A stretch of DNA of 64,000 nt, from assembly GCF_030272615.1 (NCBI RefSeq), contig NC_081412.1, forward strand, positions 142,930,247-142,994,246, in the 5' to 3' direction. Position 1 is the first letter of the stretch. Each line of letters starts with the position of its first letter. Shown in pieces: positions 33,231-44,999 of this stretch. The stretch comes from Cryptomeria japonica (Eukaryota > Streptophyta > Pinopsida > Cupressales > Cupressaceae). The notes below the pieces were generated by a model. It did not search any database. It was not told where the DNA came from and saw only the letters and a list, made by a program, of their open reading frames with translations. The translations under genes and the position numbers were made by a program.

Positions 33231-33831
33231 TCTTTTTCTCTGCAATTTGGTGTGTTGTCCCGTCTCAGTCTGCTTCCGTCGGATCTGCAACTTGCGGCAT
33301 CGTCTGAATCCTGAAACCTGCACTTATATCTGAAAAGGTATGGTGGGCGGCTATATAGGGTTTTGCCTTAGTCAAACCCTCACTTTGGTGAATTCCACCT
33401 CCACAAATAGCCAAGTTGTATTGTAAAAGTAGTGTGTGTGCAGACCTTGTGTGTGTGCAAGATCCTAAAATGCAAGTAAGCAAACTAGAGCAACCTAGAA
33501 AGTAAACCCTAATTGCTTGTAAATGATAATGTAAATGCTCCAAATCAAGATGCAAAGTGATCTAAAGCATGAATACAAATGATATGATGAGGCTTATGAA
33601 AACAACATGAAATCATACCCAACCCCAAGGGAGGGGTACAAGCCAATCTTCAGTCGGTGATCCCCTATTGCTCTTCAAAGTCTTCAAAGCCCTAAATGGA
33701 TGAATGAAATTGATGAATGCTTGATGGATGGATGTTGAATGTTGTTGAAGTCTTCAAAGATCTGCTCTTTCGCTGCATAGAAGGCCCTTGAAACCAAAAA
33801 TTTGAATCCTTTCAAATGAAGAAAGAGAGCT

Positions 33832-33839
33832 CTTATATA
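33832..33839 (-). promoter_or_regulatory. TATA box, A2 3' LTR
   Basis: TATATAAG AGCTC on the - strand. The identical box in the 5' LTR lies at 40768-40775. Confidence 0.65.
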
Positions 33840-34359
33840 TGAAACCCTAGGTCTTAATTTCAACTTTTGGCCGACCTAGAGATTGAATCTCCCGCCAATT
33901 TCTTGGGGTTAAGCTTTATTTTATGATTGGATTGCACTCCTAAAATTTTGAGAAAAATGTCCGAGACCATGTGCACACCGGGTGCCATGGTCCCGACAAC
34001 TTTTCACCAAATTTTCAGGGTCGTCGGATATGATGATTTTAGAGAGAATCCCGAAGTTACGGCTGATTTTGAGATGTTTTGACCCCCGAAATCAAGCCCC
34101 CAAGTTCAAAATAGGACCTAATTAGGGTTTTAGATTAAATGATGTATTGGAAGAATAAAATGAAAGGGGCACACTTTAATGAAAAGGGCCCAACTTTATG
34201 ATATGGGAGATGATAAAATAGAACCCTAGACCTAATTAATTTAATTAATTAAGTGCTAAGGGGAAATAAAATGCAAAATGAAAAATGCGCCAAGGCGGGT
34301 GCTAAACTAGGTGTGAAATTGTACCACCCTAGCAAGTGCGTACAATTTATGACGCTACA

Positions 34360-36111
34360 TTTAGCCCCCACTTTAGCGGTCATATGAACACTACGTGCAT
34401 ATGCAAGCTAAAGTACAGAAAAGTAAACATTATTTGAAAAAGGATATATCCATAAGTCGTCAGACGAAGCCCCCAGCGGCATCTGCAGTACTCAGTTAGG
34501 AACCACAACCTACAAAACCACATGTTAGATCACAAAATCACCTAATGCTTACTAAGGAAGGTGATGAAAATTTGAGGGTAGCTATATGCCCCCCCCTGTT
34601 TCGGCTTGCTAATTTTAGTGAGTTGAAACAGGGTATCATGTTTACCACTTCGAATTGTTAAAGAATATTGATGACAAATGCTCACAAGAAGATTTGATAT
34701 GAGATCAAAAACTAATGGAGAATAATTTGGTAAGAAAGAGGACTAAATCTCAATTCCAACACAACAAAGAGTGTGAGGATTTAAGGATTCTCTAACACAA
34801 GATGAAGGATGTAAATGGAAACAAAATGCAAAGAGAAGAAAAGAAAGGAAAAAAGCATGAATACACACATTGGTGATCCATGAAAAGAATAGTGAGAAAG
34901 AAAACATGGACTTCTCGCCCCTAGATCTTGTCTAGGTGATCCATGGGACAAAGGACATGGAAAACTAGCCCCTAGAGTCTATCTAGGTGATCCATGTAAG
35001 GGAGGAGAGTGAGAAAGTCTAGCCTTATGCCGCTAGTTCCACTCAACCTCGTGCATGTGTGTGTAAGTGAGGTTAGAAGCACCTCATAGGAGTCTATGCC
35101 CGAGTATGCTACAACCTGTATATGTATAGTACAAAAGTGTGACATCTCGCTCTAAGAGTCTGTGCTCTGGTTTCGAGAATGACCCATTGCTCAAAAAGTG
35201 TAATGTTTATGTCATAAGCAAAGTAGAACAAGGATACCTACCTTCATCACAAAAGAAGATACCCCAAAAATGCAACAATGTCATAGATCCAAGCAAGAGA
35301 GTTTTGCACTCTTTAAGCAAGGATAAGATAGTTGAAAAGGGATATCTTGTAGTATGTGTAAAGGAGATCCTTAGAGGAGAAGAGATCTTTGTACAAAAGA
35401 CACCTATCCCCGAGAGGAATTGTCTTAGACAAATATAACATTTTCTAGAATAAGACAAAGAAGAGAATAAGAATGCAATACTTCCTTCTTTTGCGAGGTG
35501 AAAGTGATTCTTAATGAAGGATGACGTTCTTTTTAACCCAATTGGGAGAGTGAATTCATTATGGACGTATTTTACCAAGTGCAAAAGAGGTTGTAGTCAA
35601 GGACTTACACCTCTTGTAAGAGAGAATCCTTGAACAAACAACAACAAATGCATACAAGGAATAACATCAAGTAATAAAGTTCACACCATCCATGAAATAG
35701 GAAAAAGTGGATCCTTAGATAAAAATAAGAAAAGATCATTGCCTCCCAAGGATAAGGTCAATGAGAAGGACTTACACAATAGACATAAACAAAATGTACC
35801 ACATACTCACATGAGTTCATGCAAGAAAGACATTAGTGTATGTAAAATACTCCTCACAAGAAGTGGGTAGGATAAGAAAGAGAATACACATCTTCTCCCA
35901 TATCTAGGAAAAGAGAATTCTAAAGCAAAGATGATCAATATTTCCACACTATTACCCCATAGGAACAAGAGATAACATAGAAAAATTAGGCTATTATGTT
36001 GCTTCAAAAATATGATTGCACTTGAAATTGTACCATCATGAATGACAATGAGCCCCCAGTAAATGAGCTACCAATGTCACATAATGATGAGCAACATAAT
36101 AGCCATTAATG
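34360..36111 (-). other. A2 3' non-coding region and polypurine tract
   Basis: CTAAAGTGGGGGCTAAA (34360-34376, - strand) precedes the 3' LTR, and a second G run (34590-34600) lies inside. Around 34910-34995 a block CCCCTAGA...TCTAGGTGATCCATG is present twice. Short frames (35207-35584 and others) show no domain. I see no gene. Confidence 0.6.
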
Positions 36112-39100
36112 TTATTTAAAGACATGATAGATTGAATGAGGTATTTGAATATGACATGCTGAATGCTCAACTATAAGTGAGATCAAAAACATGTATAAAG
36201 TCATAAAAATCGAAGAAGGAAAGTTACAAGAAATCTTAGAAGAAAGATGAGTGTAATTTATTAGAGCCTTATCCCTGGAGGAAAGGACTTTATGATGAAT
36301 AGGAGATAAAGATTCATAAGTGGATTTAGAAATTTGAGGAGAGTCATCAAGAGATTTGCTCATCGCCAAGATTTCCTTATTCGGGGAATGAGAGTTGATA
36401 GAAGTAGAAGATGATTTAGTTGAAGTGAGATCATCATCACTACTAAATATAGCATTCACATTGAGAGATGGTCTTTTAGATGCTTTGGTGGGCTTAGAAA
36501 GATTATATCCAAGTCCAAATGAATATTCATGCATGTTATGTTCTAAAGGAACTTTAATTCCTTGTTCATTTGCACCACAACCATTTCCACTATAGCCACT
36601 CTTAGCCAAAATATGGAAACCACGACCATAACGATTAGCCATTTCAGAAAGAAAAGGTGGTTTTTCATAAGACAAAGAATCAAATCCTTCAGAATTAGAG
36701 GTGTGAGGAGAAGAAGTTTGAGAAGCGGCCACAAAATTATTGCTCATAGGTTCAGGTAAGACTGATTGATCTCTAGTTTCTTCCTTCTTTTTAACTTTAA
36801 GCTCTCTAGGAGGAACCCTATACTCACCTACAAAGGTGGGATTGAAATCAAGAGATCCCTAATCATCTTCTATGAGAACCTTCTCAGGATCAAAAGCCTT
36901 TTCATGTTTAGATTCAAGTTGAGAAAAATCTTCTTCAGGAACTTCAGACTCATCCAAAGAATTTTGATTATCAGAGGGTGATGATTCATCCATAGGTATC
37001 TTGTTTAACGAGTCATCACTAGAAGAGGAAGGCTTAGAAGAACTCCCTTTGGAAGTAGATGTTTGCAAACAAGCTTGAAAATTAGTATCACCTATCAAGG
37101 TCTATGTCTTATTATTATAAATAAATCTAACTTGTCTATACAATGTAGAGGGGACAGCTTGCATACTGTGAATCCAAGGTCTCCCTAATAACAAGTTGTA
37201 TGTTAGATTTCCCGACATAACATGGATAGGAGTAGGCAAAGTAACAAGTCCCACTGTGATGGGTAAGGTGATAATACCTAATGAAGACTTAGCCACATTA
37301 TCAAAGCCTCGAATGGGACGAGAGTCAGGCTCAATAAGGGATGTATCCACATTCATCTTATGCAATAGATTAATGCTACACACATTAAGGCCAGAACCAT
37401 TATCTACCAGTGTTCATCTTATAGCAGTGTCATTTATGATAACCACAATCATCAAGGGATCATATTGATGTTGAATTTCACTAGTAGGCAACTCATCTTG
37501 ATTAAACACAATTTGAGCTTTAGGATTCATCACAGAGTTAACCAAAGACACTATATTACTAGATGTATTAGGTGGAGGAACATTCAAATCTTTCAAGGCA
37601 TCTTGTAACATTCCATGATAAGCGGAAGAAGTTTGAATCAAATCCCAAAGGGATATCTTAGCAGGGGTAGCTTTAAGTTGTTCTATGAGATCATAGTCCT
37701 TACTAAGAATTTGTGAAATACGAGGAGCTTGAGGAAGAAGAGGTTGGGAAGGAGGAAGTGAAGTTGGGATAACTGGAGGAGGATTAGGTTGCCTATTGTT
37801 TCTTGTGTTATAGGTATGAGCAACCACGTTATAACTCTCTCTAGTCAGTTGCTTAGCATACTCATAAGGGCTCTTAGTAGAATAACCTCCTTGCATAGTA
37901 ATAATAGGTTTCTTAGGAGTGCAAAAAGAATCATTAGCATAACCACCTTGAACCACTAAGATAGGCTTATTTAAAGGTTGAGAATTTTGAGAAGGACAAG
38001 CACCTTGGATAGTGAAGAGAGGTTTGTTAGGTGTTTCATTCACATGTATCAAATTGATTGAGGATGGTTTAGAGGAATGAACAAAAGTGCTAGAAGAATT
38101 GTTGATAGTCTTCTCTTGCACTAAAATCTCATCACAGATTAAATCAATTTTAGGAGAGAGACAAGGGGTAGGCATTGATGTTCTAGTAGGAATACTAGGA
38201 AAGGTCATATCATCCTCTATCATCAAAGGATCTACATGGGGAATAAACTCTCTAGGAGAAGGATCAACATTACTCTCTAAAGTCTCACTTTTGAGATGGA
38301 GATCTTTGAAAGAGATGTTAACCATCTTGTTTTGAACTAGGGTTTCCTTATGAGTAGAACCAAGTTGAGGAGAGGGAGATGCTTTATTTTTAGAGGGAGA
38401 ATGATTGAGATTCAAGGAAGGTGAGAAACTATCAAGGGAGTTTTCAATCTTGATTTCATCCCCTTTGGCTAGGGTTATCTCATGGGGAAGAGAATAATCT
38501 ACACCTTCTTCTAATGGTTCATCCCAAATAGTGAGGTTGTTGAAAGGAATGTTTGAAGTATTGTCAATTTCGGGAGAGGAGATAACATTGTTTATTAATT
38601 CCTCATCTTTAGGAGGGAGAGCATCAATAGATGTGTTAAAATCATCCTCTTTCCTCAAAATATGTTCAATATGATCTTTAGGGGAGAGAGAATTAAGGAA
38701 ATTGCTTATTATTTCATCTTCTTTCTCTAAGGGATGTTTATGGGTAAGACAAACTTTAGGAGAAGGGTAAGCATTTATCATTAATTCATCATCTCTAGTG
38801 GGAATTTTGTTGGAAAAGGAAATGACATCACTAGGAAATGTAGGGATAATGTCATCTTCTTGCACAAAAGGATCCTCATGAAGGGAGTGTTTTTTAGGAG
38901 GAACATGAACTTATGTCTCCAAAGATTCATGCTTAGGAAGGAGATCTTTGAAAGAAGTGTTCATAACCTCTTGTTGCACTAACATGCCCCCATTGGAAGG
39001 ACCAACTTTAGGAGAAAATAAGTCAATGTCCATCAATGCATTTTCACTTAGAGAGGCATCATGTAGGGAAGGTGAAGTAACATTAAGAAAGGTGTTTATG

Positions 39101-39324
39101 ATATCATTCTCTTCCTCTAGGATAGATAAATAGGAAGGGCACATTTTAGGAGAATTGTCAAGATCACTCTTAAAGTCTTCATCCTTAGAGCATGGGAGAG
39201 TCTCAAAGGGATTGGAAGCAACTCTTTTAGGCACTAAAATGTTGTTATAGATGGGGGGAGGTTCTTTAGGAGAAGGAAAAATTGAAACAAGGGAAGCTAA
39301 CCCATTATCAAATGAATGCATCAT
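36112..39324 (-). pseudogene. A2 gag-like/retropepsin/G-patch frame
   Basis: One frame of about 1071 codons starts at MMHSFDNGLASLVS (39324). The first 480 residues are low-complexity, rich in Ser/Pro/Asp/Lys, with repeated SPK and FKDL words, and show no recognisable capsid. YDLIEQLKATPAKISLWDLI near 37690 corresponds to the segment before the protease in C and D. The retropepsin follows: LVDNGSGLNVCSI (Asp intact), GIITLPITVG and YNLLLGRPWIHSM. After it, YGRGFHILAKSGYSGNGCG and GIKVPLEH form a G-patch-like motif (about 36540-36640). Stops at about 38911, 37411, 37099 and 36856 all fit C-to-T events (CAA, CGA, CAG). It ends at 36112 with no polymerase. Confidence 0.75.
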
Positions 39325-39673
39325 GACAACAATTTTCCTCTTTCAAATGATAACACATGCAAAATAGAAGGAATGTTTAATTTTTAACCAATGCAAGCAC
39401 CTAGAATGTAGATTTAGAAAAATGAAATTTATGATTCAAATGAGTTCCTAAATCAGATTTGAAATTATTGATCCCAATTAAGCTATCCACAAGTTCAACT
39501 TTGAATTGAAAAAATTAGGGTTTTAGCAAAAATTTCCTCTAATATTTTTTTTAATCTTGCAAGAAATTAAAACTTGTAAATGCAAATTTGAATTTGAAAT
39601 AGCATAAACACTCAAATTTGAAAACATAAATCAGAATTAGAGAAGATTGGAATTCACGTCAAGTTCACCAAAA
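39325..39673 (-). other. A2 leader with primer-binding site
   Basis: Just inside the 5' LTR the - strand reads TTTTGGTGAACTTGACGTG (39655-39673). TGGTGAACT(T/C)GAC is shared with E. The rest of the 350-bp leader is AT-rich and without features. Confidence 0.7.
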
Positions 39674-41295
39674 TGTGTGGGGGAAAAAGTGACACTAAGC
39701 AAACATGCCCTAATCTCACTTTCAATCACACACTTGTGGAATATGAAAGAGCCTAGAGGTATCACACAATTGGCTACTTATTTCTGTGGAAGAGAGAGCC
39801 ATTAGCTACCTATTAAGATTTCTATTCCTTTGTTGCAAATGATAGATAAAATGATGCAAGTTCAACTACTAGCCCTAGAGTGCAAGTATGAACTAGTAAC
39901 AAGATTGCAAGATTGAGATTAATTGATGAAAAGCTATAAACACAAGGATAAAAGGAGAATGCAGATGTGTACCTGGGGTAAAAATCTGAGTGGAAATGTT
40001 TGGGATGGGGGTGGGGGCGACACCGTCCTGATTCTGCACCTGAAATTGTTGTTTTGCAACCTAAAAAGCTGTTAGAAAAATGTTGAAACTGCTATCTGAT
40101 AGAAGGACCAGGGCGCCCAGCGCCCCTGTCCTGGCAGGACCAGGGTGCCCCATGCCCCTATCCTGGTCTTTTTCTCTACAATTTGGTGTGTTGTCCCGTC
40201 TCAGTCTGCTTCCGTCAGATCTGCAACTTGCGGCGTTGTCCGAATCCCGAAACTTGCACTTATATCTGAAAAGGTATGGTGGGCGGCTATATAGGGTTTT
40301 GCCTTAGTCAAACCCCCACTTTGGTGATTTCCACCTCCACAAATAGCCAAGTTGTATTGTAAAAGTAGTGTGTGTGCAAACCTTGTGTGTGTGCAAGATC
40401 CTAAAATGCAAGTAAGCAAACTAGAGCAACCTAGAAAGTAAACCCTAATTGCTTGTAAATGATAATGTAAATGCTCCAAATCAAGATGCAAAGTGATCTA
40501 AAGCATGAATACAAGTGATATGATGAGGCTTATGAAAACAACATGAAATCATACCCAACCCCAAGGGAGGGGTACAAGCCAATCTTCAGTCGATGATCCC
40601 CTATTGCTCTTCAATGTCTTCAAAGCCCTAAATGGATGAATGAAATTGATGAATGCTTGATGGATGGATGTTGAATGTTGTTGAAGTCTTCAAAGATCTG
40701 CTCTTTCACTGCATAGAAGGCCCTTGAAACCAAAAATCTGAATCCTTTCAAATGAAGAAAGAGAGCTCTTATATACGAAACCCTAGGTCTTAATTTCAAC
40801 TTTTGGCCGACGTAGAGATTGAATCTCCCGCCAATTTCTTGGGGTTAAGCTTTATTTTATGATTGGATTGCGCTCCTAAAATTTTGGGAAAAATGTCCGA
40901 GACCATGTGCACGCTGGGCGCCATGGTCCCGACAACTTTTCACCAAATTTTCAGGGTCGTCGGATATGATGATTCTAAAGAGAATCCTGAAGTTACAGCT
41001 GATTTCGAGATGTTTTGACCCCCGAAATCAAGCCCTCAAGTTCAAAATAGGACCTAATTAGGGTTTTAGATTAAATGATGTATTGGAAGAATAAAATGAA
41101 AGGGGCACACTTTAATGAAAAGGACCCAACTTTATGATATGGGAGATGATAAAATAGAAGCCTAGACCTAATTAATTTAATTAATTAAGTGCTAAGGGGA
41201 AATGCAATGCAAAATGAAAAATGCACCAAGGCGAGTGCTAAACTAGGTGTGAAATTGTACCACCCTAGCAAGTGCGTACAATTTACGACGCTACA
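39674..41295 (-). mobile_element. A2 5' LTR
   Basis: 1622 bp, with the outer end fixed by the CATCC duplication. It carries the TATA box at 40768-40775, the GTGCAC module at 40900-40930 (U3) and a two-unit GGCGCC array at 40105-40168 (U5). Confidence 0.95.
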
Positions 41296-41968
41296 CATCC
41301 AATCAGTCACAATCAAGTTACAACATACCAGCTTACAGGCCTGGTAGAGTAGGTCACAATAGGGACCTTGAATCGAAAGATCTATCTTCTATGCAAAGTA
41401 TAGCTAGTTCCTTCTCTTCTTCGTTACATTATAAAGAATAATTACAAATATATATTTATATATATCAATCCAAAGGATCGCATCAGCCCAAAAGGGATCA
41501 AAACCCGAAGAACAAGACCTAACATGAAATAACAAGGTCGGCCTCCACCAAGAGATTCCTCCAGAAAATCCAAAGGATGAAATGTAGATTGCAGGAAAAT
41601 GTCGGCCAGATACCAAGGAACATCAAAATCAATGCCAAAGGCTCCGCAAGCTTCAAAATGGGTTCTAGAAGATCATTGGAATAGGTCCAGGCAACCAGTA
41701 ACAAAGAACTATTAATCTGGTAACAAGAAACTGTCATGGAAACCAGTAACAATATCTTGTTGGAAAGTGATCCAAATGTGATGTAGTCTGAAAGAAAGAA
41801 AGATGATCAAGTCTTCAAGTATAATCCAACTCCACAGTATCCGGTGAGCCAAAATCGGGACACACAGAAAGGAAAACTGAAACTGCAAATAAAAAGCAAA
41901 ACAAAAAGGAAAATAGTTTTGGTTGATGCAAGATTGTTGTGAACCAGGGATGCTCCTACATCAAAGAT

Positions 41969-42419
41969 CCTAATAGGGATAATCATCTAAATCCCTTAAC
42001 CAAATGACTCCTAACATGGTTAGCTCCTAACAGGGCATCATTGTAAGCTTCTAACCGGGCTAGGCTCCTAATAGGGTGCATTTCGAAAGAGTGCACAATT
42101 TTTTGTGGGTACCGATTCCCACCATGGTTTTTCCCTATTTGGGTTTCCATGTGAAAAACATGGTGTTCATATGGTGAATGTTTTAATGTGTTGTTATGTT
42201 TTCCTTTCATTTTATGCATATTGATCAACACTTAATGAGTTATTCTGATAAACTAGTTTAACAGTTGGTTATCAGTGATTACCGATAATGGTAAAAAGTT
42301 TATTACTAGTTTATGTTTGATTTGAAAAAGTTTTATAAGTTCAATTTTTAAGTTTGAAATTATTGTTGATATGGATTCATCCCCCCTCTCAGTATTAACT
42401 GGATCCTCTAAGATTATCA
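41969..42419 (+). mobile_element. H 5' LTR, right part
   Basis: It continues the LTR after J and ends CTCTAAGATTATCA. It matches the 3' LTR from about 55070 to 55510. The text-like repetition of CCTAACAGGG/CCTAATAGGG (41969-42080) is shared with the 3' copy. Confidence 0.9.
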
Positions 42420-42434
42420 ATTGGTACTAGACCA
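42420..42434 (+). other. H primer-binding site (degenerate)
   Basis: ATTGGTACTAGACCA stands where an initiator-Met tRNA site, as at 59724-59738 (ATTGGTATCAGAGCC), is expected. Several bases have changed. Confidence 0.7.
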
Positions 42435-42489
42435 TTGGTCCTCTGTGTGCATAAATCTTAACAGCTTGAGGGAAAGATCCCGAAGAAAG

Positions 42490-43130
42490 ATGATTAAGAA
42501 GGAGGGTCCCAAGTTTACCAAGGACAACTACGAGATATGGAAAGACCAGATGAAGATATACATTAAAGGATTGGGTGCTTAGTATTGGAATCATGTGCTA
42601 ACCAAGTATGTTGCTCCTACTACCAACCCCTTGACACTAGATGAGCTTAAATATCAACAAGAAAACATTCAAGCCTTGGAAGCAATTGTAAGTACTTTAT
42701 TTGATTCTAAGTATATAGATGTTCATGGATTAGAAACTGCATTTGAGGTATGTGAGAAATTAAAATTGATTTATGGAGGAGATGAACATGTTCAAAGAGT
42801 AAAAGAAGAAAGTTTAAGAGGCAAATTTGATGACATGAAAATGGCTGATGATGAGAACATTGCACAATACGGTAAAAGGATTAAAGAGGTTGTAGGTGAC
42901 ATTAAGAGTGTTGGAGGTAAGATTGATGATGATATTGTTGTTAGTAAAATGCTTAGAACTCTCCTACCATAGTATGCTATTAGAGTTTCTGCATTTCAAG
43001 AACTGAGATCTATCTATAAAGATAAAGTCACTATTGATTATCTTATTGGAAAGTTGACTGTGTTTGAGTTAAACAACTTTGATAATAGTGTTTCAAAACC
43101 ATCCAAATCTTCTTTTAAACTTCTGTAACC
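42490..43130 (+). pseudogene. H gag
   Basis: The ATG at 42490 gives MIKKEGPKFTKDNYEIWKDQ, the usual copia gag opening (UBN2 type, with the WK motif). TTLFDSKYIDVHGLETAFEV, KLKLIYGGDEHVQRVKEESL and LRGKFDDMKMADDENIAQY are typical helices of this domain. Stops occur near 42577 (TAG) and 42970 (TAG), and a single-base frameshift near 43115 moves the frame for the rest of the polyprotein. Gag would assemble the particle in the cytoplasm. Confidence 0.8.
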
Positions 43131-43830
43131 GATACATCTGCTAGGAAAGGAAAGAATATTTTTCATAATCATGACTACAGGTATAGTCATGGCGGTAGCA
43201 AAGGTGAGGATGATAATGAAGATCTGATGAAACTTGAGGCACTATTGTCTAAAATATTTCCTAGAGGCACCAGTAAGTATAAAGATAAATTACCCTTGAA
43301 GTGTTTCTCTCGCAATAAAATTGGACACATAGCTGCTAACTATCCTAACACTGATAAGAAAGAGAAGTTCAGAAAGTTCAAAGGAAAAAGACAGAAACAT
43401 TGCTATGTTGCAATTGATGAAGGAGTAACTGATGAAGAATCAGAAGATGATGACAATGAGGAGATAGTGTTTATTGCTATGAAGGAAGATCTGACTAATG
43501 AAAAGGCATTGGTGTCTCACGTGGATAGCAGTGATGAATGGATAATAGATGGTGGTTTCTCACACCACATGACTGGTGATAGAAACAAGTTCTTATCCCT
43601 TAAAGAATTTGATGGAGGTATAGTAAGATTTGGTAACAACTCACCCTGCATGGTTAAAGGTAAAGAAACTATTTCATTAAATGGAAAAAGAAATGAAGAT
43701 GATGTCTTTTGGGTTGATGGATTAAAGCATAACCTTTTGAGTGTTGGTCAATTAAATGATAAGGGTTATCTTCTAGAATTTAAAAGTGGAGTGTGTAGGA
43801 TTCTTGGAAATAATGGATAATTGATTACTA
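43131..43830 (+). pseudogene. H zinc knuckle and protease
   Basis: LKCFSRNKIGHIAANYPN is a CCHC knuckle that has lost two of its four ligands (Cys to Arg and Cys to Tyr). The aspartic protease reads EWIIDGGFSHHMTG, with D-G-G in place of D-S-G. The GAG-pre-integrase segment follows with HNLLSVGQLNDKGYLLEF. The frame is open from 43227 to 43820. Confidence 0.8.
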
Positions 43831-44930
43831 CTGGAAAGTAGACAAGAGGTCATCTTTTTTATCTGAATACTAATGTGAATAGTTGTTTGGTGGAAAAGAT
43901 TTAAGACTACTAGTTATGGCACAAGATATTTTGTCATGTTAATTTTGGCATTTTGATAAAGGTTAGTAAATCAAGTATTACAAGAGGTTTGCCCCAGCTT
44001 GTTAAACCAGATAATGTATTATGTAAAGACTATCAGATGGGTAAGATGACTTATGTATCTTTCAAGAGTAATTCTTTCTCTTCAGAGACTATCCATGATT
44101 TGGTTCATAATGATCTATGTGGTCCTATGAGGACTAAGAGATATTTTGGTGATAGATATTTCATGATTTTCACTGATGATTTTTCCAAGATGATGTGGGC
44201 AACTTTTCTGAGAGAAAAGTGAGAGGCATTCAATAAATTTAGAGCATTCAAAGATTTAGTTGAGAAAGAAACCGGGAAGAATTTCAAATGTTTAAGATAT
44301 GATCGACGTGGAGAATTTATTTCTCATGAATTTGTCCAGTTCTATGATGAACAGGGAATCAAGAGGTAGATGTTAGCTCCTAGAACTCCACAACAAAATG
44401 GGATAGAAAAGATGATGAATAGAACAATTGTTAAAGTTGCTAGAACCATGTTGATTCAAGGTGAAGTACCAAAAATGTTTTAGAGAGAAGCAATTAGCAT
44501 TGTTGTTTACACTTTGAACTGGGTACTTGTCAAGAGAGGTAACAACAAAACACCTTATGAATTATGGCATGGCAAGACTTCTACTATAAGTTACTTTAAA
44601 TTTTTTTGGAGCAGATGTTTCATTAAACATGTTGATTACACTGGAAAGTTTGATGCAAAGTGTGATGAAGGTATTTTTCTTGGTTACTCTACAAAGAGTA
44701 AGGCTCTAAAATATTATAACAAGAAAATAAAAAAGATCATTGAGAGTGCTAATGTGAAGGTAGATGAACTCTCTGAGAAATTTGATGAGACCAATAGATC
44801 TAAACCTAAGAAAGATGAAGATAAACTTGTGTTTTTTGAACTGGAGGTACAGAAGAATGATGAGCATAATAATGCAGAAATAGGTGCTCAACTGGTAAAT
44901 GAAGAGAGCGATGAAGAAGTTGAATAACAT
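43831..44930 (+). pseudogene. H integrase
   Basis: Pre-integrase residues are partly lost. The core shows VHNDLCGPMRTKRYFGDRYF with FTDDFSKMMW, then RYDRRGEFIS (Asp followed by Arg-Arg rather than the usual DNGGEF type) and PQQNGIEKMMNRT with the terminal Glu. After the core come GYSTKSKALKYYNKK and an acidic linker. Stops at about 44221, 44369 and 44481 fit CAG/TGG changes. Integrase precedes RT, as in all copia elements. Confidence 0.8.
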
Positions 44931-44999
44931 CAAGTAGAAGGCACAACAATGGAATTGATAATACTAAGATATGTCAGGTTGAATTATTCAGAAGAACAA

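Larger units (their letters stand above)
32708..34359 (-). mobile_element. A2 3' LTR
   Basis: 1652 bp; on the - strand TGTAGCGTC...CCCCCACACA. It differs from the 5' LTR by scattered substitutions and by one extra array unit of about 30 bp (33138-33230). TATATAAG lies at 33832-33839 (-). Confidence 0.95.
32708..41295 (-). mobile_element. A2: complete non-autonomous gypsy-type element
   Basis: 8588 bp. LTRs are at 39674-41295 (5') and 32708-34359 (3'), the primer-binding site at 39656-39671 and the polypurine tract at 34360-34376. CATCC at 32703-32707 and 41296-41300 is a perfect 5-bp target duplication. The interior has one long gag/protease frame (39324-36112) and then 1.7 kb of non-coding sequence. 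No RT, RNase H or integrase motif is present, so it depended on an autonomous partner. Confidence 0.95.
32571..41963 (-). mobile_element. J: 800-bp solo-LTR-like insertion, split by A2
   Basis: J consists of 32571-32707 and 41301-41963. It begins TGAAGCAG and ends CTACATCA, and is flanked by AAGAT at 32566-32570 and 41964-41968. H's 3' LTR, which lacks J, shows the empty site. TG...CA ends, a 5-bp duplication and no coding sequence fit a solo LTR. Orientation is probably -, starting TGATGTAGGAGC, with a TATA-like TATATATAAATATA near 41455-41475; this is inference. Confidence 0.8.

Noticed and set aside
35139-35584. 99- and 125-codon ORFs in the A2 3' region
   Set aside because: They overlap on opposite strands, have no recognisable residues and no counterpart in A1.
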